Assembly: GCF_000526775.1 (NCBI RefSeq)
Contig: NZ_JAGS01000001.1
Span: 434,001-498,000, forward strand
DNA length: 64,000 nt
From: Ruminococcus albus AD2013
GTDB taxonomy: Bacteria > Bacillota > Clostridia > Oscillospirales > Ruminococcaceae
Direction of reading: 5' to 3'
Part shown: in pieces, positions 9,686 through 16,642 of the stretch
Layout of the letters: the number at the start of each line of letters is the position of its first letter
Position numbering within the stretch: position 1 is the first letter of the stretch
Notes under the pieces: model-generated
Database searches by the model: none
Seen by the model: only the letters and a program-made list of their open reading frames with translations
What the model was told of the DNA's origin: nothing
Translations under genes and position numbers: made by a program

Positions 9686-9777
9686 CAATATAAAGCAACA
9701 TTTAATATAGACGGATTGATGTGCGGAATATGTCAGTTATATATCAACGATACGTTTCTCGCAAAAATGTCCGCGTA
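9686..9777 (+). pseudogene. Decayed heavy-metal-associated (HMA) domain gene
   Basis: The frame reads YKATFNIDGLMCGICQLYIN and then DTFLAKMSA before a stop. This lines up with the N-terminus of the intact HMA protein at 30795-31043 (YKTTVKIDGMMCGMCEVHIN), including the MxCxxC metal motif. The start codon is lost and the C-terminal two thirds are unreadable. It is a relic copy, placed between two methyltransferase genes. Confidence 0.7.
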
Positions 9778-9854
9778 AAAAAGTAAGGATAACATATAAA
9801 TCAGTGCTTATTTTTCGCTCACTTTATTCCGTGAAAAACTGAAAGGATATCATT

Positions 9855-10499
9855 ATGACAAGCAAAAAATACAAAGAATTATCCGTAAAAGAGTTTACCA
9901 AAGCTGCCGAGATCTATGAATCGGACAATGCAGGTGTGTACAATATGTGTAAAAAGGACTATCCCGATGTACTGGCAGAACTTGAAAAAGAGCCGTTTAA
10001 CGATCTTCTGGATTGCGGCTGCGGAACAGGCCCCATGCTTACTCTGCTGCATAAAAAGTATCCTGAAAAGCACTATACCGGTATAGATCTGACGCCGAAA
10101 ATGATCGAGGTTGCCAAACGAAAGAAGATGAAGGGTGTAGAACTGGTAGTAGGCGACTGTGAGAATCTTCCCTTTGCCGAAAATGCTTTTGATGCAGTGA
10201 TCTGCTGTGAAAGTTTTCATCATTATCCGAATCCGCAGGACTTTTTTAATAGTGTGTATCGTGTGCTTCGCCCGAACGGCAGGCTGATACTGCGTGACAT
10301 GACGATGGATTCAGCGGCAGTACGCTGGTTATTCAATACCCTCGAATTGCCGCTGGTAAACCTTGCAGGCAAGGGCGATGTTCGCATATACGGCAGAGAG
10401 GAAATCAGAAAATTATGTAAAAATGCAGGACTGCACATGGAATCATTTGAAAAACGAGGCTTCTGCCGCTTGCATTGTGTTGTAAGAAAAAAGCGGTAA
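9855..10499 (+). CDS. Class I SAM methyltransferase, UbiE-like
   Basis: 214 residues. Motif I is LLDCGCGTGPMLTLLHKKY near residue 50, then YTGIDLTPKM, the post-motif GDCENLPFAENAFDAVIC and VLRPNGRLILRDMT, the full order of a Methyltransf_11 protein. Start set by GAAAGGATATC before the ATG. Third methyltransferase of this cluster. It ends before a bidirectional terminator shared with the ABC operon on the other strand. Substrate unknown. Confidence 0.85.
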   Translation: MTSKKYKELSVKEFTKAAEIYESDNAGVYNMCKKDYPDVLAELEKEPFNDLLDCGCGTGPMLTLLHKKYPEKHYTGIDLTPKMIEVAKRKKMKGVELVVGDCENLPFAENAFDAVICCESFHHYPNPQDFFNSVYRVLRPNGRLILRDMTMDSAAVRWLFNTLELPLVNLAGKGDVRIYGREEIRKLCKNAGLHMESFEKRGFCRLHCVVRKKR

Positions 10500-10694
10500 T
10501 TAAATCGAGTATATATTAACTGAATGATGAAGCGTATTTCTATGCCCGGCAGATACTTCAGATAATTAGTCTGCTTGGTATCGTAACAGTGTTCGTTTTC
10601 GCAGAAGGGGATAGATCAAAAATATGACTTTTCGTATCGTTCCCTACTGTAAACGATACATTTATTTCGTCATTTTATCCGTTAACAGATAGTG

Positions 10695-10736
10695 AAAAAG
10701 GAGTTTGTTTCGTTTCATACGAACAAGCCCCTTTTT
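10695..10736. terminator. Bidirectional terminator between the methyltransferase and ABC operons
   Basis: Stem AAAAAGGAGTTTGTT pairs (with a few G-U) with AACAAGCCCCTTTTT; T-runs on both strands. Confidence 0.7.
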
Positions 10737-10873
10737 CTTTAGTGTATTGATATACTCTTTTCGTTATCACTATGCAGGGTGTGAGAACAGTATCGCCGAA
10801 CAGTTTCTTATCAAGTGTTACGATCGGCAAGGTTATATCCCGCACCGTAAAGCATAAATATCGCAGTAAAAAG

Positions 10874-12607
10874 TCACAATCTCCATGAGGCAGCATCGCG
10901 CCTGCTTTCAACGAATCTGCGGTATATGCCGTCTGTTTGCATAAGCTCATTGTGTGTGCCCTGCTGGGCAATATGTCCTCCGTCTATGACAATGATCTGA
11001 TCTGCGTTTCTGACAGTTTTAAGCCTGTGTGCGATCATGATAATGGTCTTTTCTTTGGTAAGTGCGTCGATAGCTTTCATCAGATCGGCTTCGTTCTCGG
11101 GGTCAACATTTGCGGTCGCTTCGTCGAGAACTATTATCGGGGAATCTTTCATGATCGCACGAGCGATTGAAATACGCTGCTTTTCTCCGCCTGAAAGACT
11201 TGCACCGCCTTCGCCGATGACAGTATCATATCCGTCCGGCAGCTGCATGATAAAATCATGACAGCAAGCCTTTTTTGCTGCATCTATGACTTTTTCCATA
11301 GGCGCTTCGGGTTGTCCGAAACGTATATTGTTGGCAATGGTATCTGCAAACAGATACACTCGCTGGAACACAAAACTGTAATTTCTCATCAGAGCATCCA
11401 TACTGTATTCACGCACATCCCTGCCGTTAAGAGTGACTTTGCCCTCGTCAACGTCCCAGAAACGTGAGAGCAGCGAGGTGAGAGTTGTTTTACCGCCGCC
11501 CGAAGGTCCGACTATCGCTGTTGTAGTATGCTCGGGGATATTAAGTGTAACACCGTCGATGATCTTCTTTTTCTCGTAAGCAAATCCGATTTTTTCAGCC
11601 GAAATATCAAAATGCTCAGGCTGGATCTCTTCACCCGAAATATCCATCTGCGGTGTAGCAAGGATCGCCTGCGCCTGCTTGACAGAAACGTCAACTGTAC
11701 GCAACAGCGCGGAATACTTGCCGGCATTATCGAGCTGTGCATAGATGAGATATGAACTGATTATCATAATAATTGTTGTGAACAAGTCCATATTTCCGCC
11801 GATATGCAGCATGATCGATGCCAGTACGATGATAGTTCCGAGTGCTTTCAGCCAGAAGCTCTGCAGTGTCATATATGGAATAAGCTTCAGCTCCATAGCC
11901 GAATTTGCGTTTTCGTTCTCGTCTATTGCAATGTTGAGATCTTTGTTTCGTTTGCCTGTCAGCCTGAATGTTCTGACCTCAAAAATACCTTGAATATACT
12001 CAATGACCTTAGCAACGAGCGCTGAATCCTTTTCGACTTTCTGTTTAGCCATATTTGCAGATTCCTTCATCATTCCGCTGTTTATCACAAAGAATACTGC
12101 AAGTCCGCCACAGAGGATAAGCCCGATATGCCAGTCGAAGCAAAGCAGCATAACTGTAATTACCGCAGTTGAAAGCAGTCCCGAGCAAACGAGCATGACC
12201 ACTCTTGTGGCGACATTTTCGAGATTCTGCATTGTATTTGTTGTTACCGACATGATATGTCCGAGACTGTTTTCGTTGTAATAGCCCATGGGCAGATAAC
12301 GCAGATGCTCCGCGAGCTGCATACGCTTGTTTGCACAGGTATTGTAACCGCCCTCGGTCTGGAGCATTGTCGCTTTGCTTTTTGCAATACCGGCGCCGAT
12401 TATGCTGATAAGCATGATGCAAAGACAAGTGATACAGGTTTTTGAAGTCACGTTATCATCAAGAAGAGCCTTCAACATACAAGCGATAGCAGGTATTTTC
12501 AGCGCTTCAAACATTGCCTGAAGCAGGCTCAGGACTATAGAAACGTAAAAGCGTTTTCTGTCCTCCGTATTGCAGAAATCAAAGAAGTTTTTCAGTATCT
12601 TAAACAT
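10874..12607 (-). CDS. ABC half-transporter with fused permease and ATPase, YbtQ/IrtB-like
   Basis: 577 residues from the ATG at 12607 (MFKILKNFF), which overlaps the partner gene's stop by eight bases; a longer open frame upstream has no support. Membrane domain first, then ATPase: Walker A GPSGGGKTT near 368, signature LSGGEKQRIS near 472, Walker B IIVLDEAT near 492. Second half of a heterodimer with the product of 12600-14351. It is paralogous to the protein at 2092-3828, so the window holds two related transporter pairs. It is last in an operon read small membrane protein, AraC, ABC, ABC. Confidence 0.85.
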   Translation of the reverse strand: MFKILKNFFDFCNTEDRKRFYVSIVLSLLQAMFEALKIPAIACMLKALLDDNVTSKTCITCLCIMLISIIGAGIAKSKATMLQTEGGYNTCANKRMQLAEHLRYLPMGYYNENSLGHIMSVTTNTMQNLENVATRVVMLVCSGLLSTAVITVMLLCFDWHIGLILCGGLAVFFVINSGMMKESANMAKQKVEKDSALVAKVIEYIQGIFEVRTFRLTGKRNKDLNIAIDENENANSAMELKLIPYMTLQSFWLKALGTIIVLASIMLHIGGNMDLFTTIIMIISSYLIYAQLDNAGKYSALLRTVDVSVKQAQAILATPQMDISGEEIQPEHFDISAEKIGFAYEKKKIIDGVTLNIPEHTTTAIVGPSGGGKTTLTSLLSRFWDVDEGKVTLNGRDVREYSMDALMRNYSFVFQRVYLFADTIANNIRFGQPEAPMEKVIDAAKKACCHDFIMQLPDGYDTVIGEGGASLSGGEKQRISIARAIMKDSPIIVLDEATANVDPENEADLMKAIDALTKEKTIIMIAHRLKTVRNADQIIVIDGGHIAQQGTHNELMQTDGIYRRFVESRRDAASWRL

Positions 12608-14351
12608 TGTCCTCACCGTCCTTTGCTGAAATATGTGCCGCCCACATTTTACTGTACAGACCATCATGTGCAAGCAGTTCTTCGTGTGTGCCTTGTTCTT
12701 CGATAATTCCTTCCCCGATAACATATAGCCTGTCAGCGTTCTTCACTGTCGAGAGCCTGTGTGCGATAACAATAAGCGTTCTGCCCTCAACAAGTTTCGC
12801 TACACTTTTCTGGATAACAGCTTCATTTTCGGAATCGGTGTAGGCGGTCGCTTCATCGAGAATTATGATCTCCGCATTTTTGAGCATGGCTCTTGCAATT
12901 GATATACGCTGACGTTCACCGCCGGAAAGATGTCCGCCCGAAGAACCAACTAACGTATCATAACCATTTTCAAGGCTCATAATGAAGTCATGACAGCCGC
13001 ATTTTCTTGCTGCGTCTTCCACATCCTGATCTGTCGCGGACTGATTTCCAAGACGGATATTTTCACGTACAGAAAGATCGAAAAGATAATTATCCTGCGA
13101 AACATAGGCGATCTTGTCATTGTAATCATCAAGGGGAATGTCCCTGATATCCACACCGCCGAAAGATATATTTCCGCCGCTGACGTCCCACAGGCTTGCG
13201 ATCAGTCTGGCTACGGTAGATTTTCCGCTGCCGGAAGGACCGACAAGTGCGATAAATTCTCCCTTGTGTACTGTCATGGAAATGCCGTGGATGATCTCCT
13301 TATCGTTGTAGCCGAAGTGGATATTATCCAGCACAATATCGCCGTTCATTATAGTTTTGGTCAGCTTTTCGGGGCGCACCATTTCGGGTGCGTCTATGAT
13401 ATTTCTTACTTCAGTAACGATAGTATCCATCTGTGCGATATCATCGGAATATGACATTATACCAAGCAGTGGTTCGATGAGACCGATTGTCAGGATAATG
13501 ATAGTGATAAAATCAGCAGTACTGATCGTACCGTGTATCGCCATGATACCGCCGATCGGCAGCACTGAAAGCATTGTCGCAGGCATGATACACATTGCAA
13601 AGGTCATATACACGTTGCATTTGCGCATCCAGTCAACAAAACTTGCGGCACTTTCCTTGGCGGCGGCAGCAAATTTCTCATAGCTGGACTGCGCCTTGCC
13701 GAACACTTTGATAACTTCGATACCGCCTATATATTCCGTTGTTACAGCGTTCAGTGCCTTTGTGGCACGTACAGTCCTGCTGTAATTTTCCTCATATCCG
13801 AGCATCATGAGCATATAGCAGATAACCCCTAACGGCACTGTGATCAGAGCTGCAAGTCCAAGCTTCCAATTGATAACAAAGGCGTAGATCAGTATGATAA
13901 TCGGAGCACCGATGCCTGTTGTGAACTCAGGAAGTATATGTGCGAGCGTTGTTTCAATACTGTCGATGCGTTCTACTATCGTACTTTTCAGAGCGCCTGA
14001 CGGCTGACTTATGACATTGCCGAGTGGCATTTTTGCCAGCTTATCAAGCGTCCTTTTGCGTATAACCGCAAGTGTGTGAAATGTTGCAAGGTGCGAATTT
14101 GCAGTTGACAACGCATGAAACAGCGAGTGGCCCAGCCACAGCGCGAGTATCACTGCACAATTGATGATGTATGCGCTTTTATCGGTTCTGCCTGCAAGCA
14201 GATCTTTTACTATACGCGCAATAAAATAATACGGAACGATCCCGCATAGCATACTGATCGCCGCAAGTATAACGCTTGTGACAAATTTTCCTTTTCTTTC
14301 ACCCGACTGCCTGAGAAGCCAGACGAATGAGCCGTTTTGATCCTTTTTCAT
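12600..14351 (-). CDS. ABC half-transporter with fused permease and ATPase, YbtP/IrtA-like
   Basis: 583 residues, the same length as the paralogue at 344-2095. ATPase motifs: Walker A GPSGSGKST near 373, signature LSGGERQRIS near 475, Walker B IIILDEAT near 494. The start overlaps the AraC stop by one base (ATGA-type coupling) and the end overlaps the next ABC gene by eight bases. An AraC regulator directly upstream of two exporter-fold half-transporters matches the order ybtA-ybtP-ybtQ of Yersinia. Import of a metal chelate is therefore one idea; export of a small molecule is the other. Confidence 0.85.
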   Translation of the reverse strand: MKKDQNGSFVWLLRQSGERKGKFVTSVILAAISMLCGIVPYYFIARIVKDLLAGRTDKSAYIINCAVILALWLGHSLFHALSTANSHLATFHTLAVIRKRTLDKLAKMPLGNVISQPSGALKSTIVERIDSIETTLAHILPEFTTGIGAPIIILIYAFVINWKLGLAALITVPLGVICYMLMMLGYEENYSRTVRATKALNAVTTEYIGGIEVIKVFGKAQSSYEKFAAAAKESAASFVDWMRKCNVYMTFAMCIMPATMLSVLPIGGIMAIHGTISTADFITIIILTIGLIEPLLGIMSYSDDIAQMDTIVTEVRNIIDAPEMVRPEKLTKTIMNGDIVLDNIHFGYNDKEIIHGISMTVHKGEFIALVGPSGSGKSTVARLIASLWDVSGGNISFGGVDIRDIPLDDYNDKIAYVSQDNYLFDLSVRENIRLGNQSATDQDVEDAARKCGCHDFIMSLENGYDTLVGSSGGHLSGGERQRISIARAMLKNAEIIILDEATAYTDSENEAVIQKSVAKLVEGRTLIVIAHRLSTVKNADRLYVIGEGIIEEQGTHEELLAHDGLYSKMWAAHISAKDGEDNV

Positions 14352-15328
14352 TAAATATCCTCCTGTCTGTTACGATAATTCTGCGGTGACACGCCCATGA
14401 CATCACGGAACGCTGCCGAGAATTTTGAAGCATTGTCATATCCGAGCCGCTGTGCTATGTCAGCGATATACATTCTTCGGTCAGAAATAAGTATTTCCGC
14501 CGCTGCCTTCATCTTATAACTCTTGATGTACTGATACACAGGTGTGCCGTAAACCGCTTTAAACATCTTTCGCAGTGAAGCAGGCGGTATACCCGATATC
14601 TCGGAAAGCTCTTTGACCGTGAAGATCTTATCAGGTCTGCTTGTAATAAGTGAATGTATTTCTTTTATCTTAGCGATCTGGCTTGCCGGAAAATACAGCC
14701 GTTGTTCTGAATATGCCGCTGTATCTATGTCTGTAAGCAAGAGAAGCAATTCTGCGATCTTCACTCTGAAATAATCGATCCGCATAGCCTTAGGTACATG
14801 ATATAACTGAGAAAAAAACGTATTCAAAGTTTCATTTGTACGAAGCAGATACTCCTTTTTTTCAGAGCAGAACTTATCGCCAAGCATATTCAGATCAATT
14901 GAAAGAAACGGCATCTCCCGTCTGATCGAAATCTGAGCTATTTCTTGCAGGAAACCGATCGTTATACCGTGATAATGCGAAAGCGGCAGTTCAACTAAAC
15001 CCTCATGATGCAAACGATGATCTATACGCAGATCGCCCGCCTCCATATAATAGCGCTCTCCTAGGGAACTTTCATGCTCGATCCGTCCCTCACGGCAGTG
15101 GTCTATGCAAAGCACAGTATCCGCATTATGATATTCCGATACACAGTGATTCATATGAAAATCGTTATACATCAGATATATACCGTCAAACACACGGTAC
15201 AACGTCATAAAGCCCTCACCGGATTCATCGTCGATGCGCAGAACGCGGCATTCCCCATCAGCTGCGATCTCGTGAACATTTGAACCAAAGCCTGCTTTGT
15301 CAAGTGCATCAAAAATGTCACTCTTCAT
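14351..15328 (-). CDS. AraC-family transcriptional regulator
   Basis: 325 residues. The C-terminal 100 carry two helix-turn-helix units (FTVKELSEISGIPPASLRKM and IADIAQRLGYDNASKFSAAF), ending in GVSPQNYR. The N-terminal part is a longer sensor region rather than a small sugar cupin, as in YbtA/PchR-type regulators. It overlaps both neighbours and is cotranscribed with the two ABC genes, so it probably activates its own operon when the transported ligand is present. Confidence 0.85.
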   Translation of the reverse strand: MKSDIFDALDKAGFGSNVHEIAADGECRVLRIDDESGEGFMTLYRVFDGIYLMYNDFHMNHCVSEYHNADTVLCIDHCREGRIEHESSLGERYYMEAGDLRIDHRLHHEGLVELPLSHYHGITIGFLQEIAQISIRREMPFLSIDLNMLGDKFCSEKKEYLLRTNETLNTFFSQLYHVPKAMRIDYFRVKIAELLLLLTDIDTAAYSEQRLYFPASQIAKIKEIHSLITSRPDKIFTVKELSEISGIPPASLRKMFKAVYGTPVYQYIKSYKMKAAAEILISDRRMYIADIAQRLGYDNASKFSAAFRDVMGVSPQNYRNRQEDI

Positions 15329-15503
15329 ATGATATCCACCTTTTCAAAATGTTTTTCATCAGTTTTCCGTCTGTCAGCCTGCACATTCCTTTCAGTAACA
15401 TAAGAATGCGCATGATGATGTTCATGATCCATATCATACCGAACATAGCGATAATGAACTTGATGACGATAACTATCAATGTTTGTGAGATTTTTCCTTT
15501 CAT
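15318..15503 (-). CDS. Small membrane protein, first gene of the AraC-ABC operon
   Basis: 61 residues from the ATG at 15503 (MKGKISQTLIVIVIKFIIAM). It has one long hydrophobic stretch in residues 8-40, then a basic tail. AAAGG stands before the start. It lies just after the palindromic operator and overlaps the AraC start by 11 bases, so it is part of the operon. No known family is recognised. The upstream extension of the frame to 15572 runs through the operator and is not supported. Confidence 0.55.
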   Translation of the reverse strand: MKGKISQTLIVIVIKFIIAMFGMIWIMNIIMRILMLLKGMCRLTDGKLMKNILKRWISYEE

Positions 15504-15519
15504 AGTTGCCTTTAAAAGG

Positions 15520-15535
15520 TTAGCGAATGCTAACT
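15520..15535 (-). promoter_or_regulatory. GTTAGC-N4-GCTAAC operator
   Basis: Perfect six-base arms around GAAT, just upstream of the small membrane gene. Same core as at 7930 and 31300. Confidence 0.65.
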
Positions 15536-15551
15536 TGCATTCAAAATATTT

Positions 15552-15570
15552 GGTCTTGTGATCCAAGACC
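15552..15570. promoter_or_regulatory. Second palindrome in the AraC-ABC leader
   Basis: GGTCTTG (15552-15558), five-base centre TGATC, CAAGACC (15564-15570). It starts eight bases after the -10 box on the minus strand. Possibly the site of a second regulator or an mRNA hairpin. Confidence 0.5.
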
Positions 15571-15577
15571 ATTGACT

Positions 15578-15606
15578 ATTATAACACAAACAAAAAGATA
15601 CTGCAA
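15578..15606 (-). promoter_or_regulatory. Sigma-A promoter of the AraC-ABC operon
   Basis: On the minus strand: -35 TTGCAG (15606-15601), 17 bp, -10 TATAAT (15583-15578). Confidence 0.7.
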
Positions 15607-15874
15607 CTCCATTTTAATCATGATACTCCAAACTGATATTAATTATAAGCAGTGATCAATAATTATAATTCATATTACGCCAGTAATGTTTTCAGAAATA
15701 GGCTCCGTCCTATGACGATCGGATTCGCCGGACCTGAAAATAATTTTATTTAATTTACGCCTCTCTTTGATATCTGTCTGCTGTGCGTGATTTGGGTATG
15801 GTGATTTCAGAAATTTTCTGCTCAGGACAAAGAAAAAGCCCCGTGAGATAAAACGGGTACCCATATAAAAGTTT
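15607..15874. other. Spacer with no recognised gene
   Basis: Short open frames on the minus strand lack ribosome sites. Nothing recognised. Confidence 0.35.
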
Positions 15875-15906
15875 TGCCCCGAAGCACTTTATCGTGATTT
15901 GGGGCA
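15875..15906. terminator. Hairpin terminator after the P-loop kinase gene
   Basis: TGCCCC...GGGGCA enclosing a partly paired loop. The better T-run (GTTTTTATT) is on the plus strand; the kinase gene on the minus strand ends just before it. Confidence 0.5.
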
Positions 15907-15938
15907 GTTTTTATTCGGGTGCTGAGATAGATCAGAAT

Positions 15939-16472
15939 TCAGCACCTTAAAATTATCTCCATAGTTTCATTGATAATTGTCTCAAGATCGTTTGCGCCAT
16001 CAATCACATAATCAGAATTCGGTAAAATATCTGTCAGCATCTGGACATAACAAACTCTTGCAGCATTCAAGTATGTATCCATTTCATTACGAATATCATC
16101 AGCAGAAGCCTCTTTCATATCTCTGAGCACTCTTCGAGCCATTGCAATATCTAACGGCGTATCAATAAATATACAGCAGTCCAGATAATCTTTCATCATT
16201 TTATTCTGATATGCAAACGGATAATCCAACAGCAGATAATCATACTTTTTGCTGTTGATAATCCTTTCAACATCTGCTTTTAATGGTGATAAGTCCCATA
16301 CATTATAGAATTCTTCAGCTTTCGATACCCATTTGGTAAAATCATCGGGTTCTCCATCGAATGAGTAGTCATCAAAATGAAGCGAGGTTGTCCTTGGTAA
16401 CCTATCTTTAATTGCATTAACAACTGTTGTTTTTCCGCCTGCTGTAACGGCTCCTATCGCTATTATTTTCAT
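15939..16472 (-). CDS. P-loop kinase of the uridine-kinase/AAA type
   Basis: 177 residues from the ATG at 16472 (MKIIAIGAVTAGGKTTVV), chosen over an earlier ATG because GAGGAG precedes it. The P-loop is GAVTAGGKTT near residue 7; HFDDYSFDG near 35 holds the acidic base typical of uridine kinases; DYLLLDYPFAY near 78 is the Walker B strand; and a LID-like RRVLRDMK lies near 120. It probably phosphorylates a small molecule. A strong promoter stands directly upstream and the gene is alone in its unit. Confidence 0.7.
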   Translation of the reverse strand: MKIIAIGAVTAGGKTTVVNAIKDRLPRTTSLHFDDYSFDGEPDDFTKWVSKAEEFYNVWDLSPLKADVERIINSKKYDYLLLDYPFAYQNKMMKDYLDCCIFIDTPLDIAMARRVLRDMKEASADDIRNEMDTYLNAARVCYVQMLTDILPNSDYVIDGANDLETIINETMEIILRC

Positions 16473-16509
16473 TGTATGCTCCTCTGGATCCATATTTTTG
16501 ATAGTAAAG

Positions 16510-16538
16510 ATTATATCACAGTGTGGAATGTCTGTCAA
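16510..16538 (-). promoter_or_regulatory. Consensus sigma-A promoter of the kinase gene
   Basis: Minus strand: TTGACA (16538-16533), 17 bp, TATAAT (16515-16510). Confidence 0.75.
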
Positions 16539-16642
16539 TAGAAACGCCATAGTACTCCTGACCGGATATCAGAAATACTATGGCATAATATTTCTATATG
16601 AGTACCGACCTATATTTCAAAGGGCATTACTATTTGGTGCAG

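Noticed and set aside
10675..10971. Minus-strand frame of 98 codons after the ABC gene
   Set aside because: It overlaps the ABC 3' end and the terminator, has no ribosome site and no recognised family.
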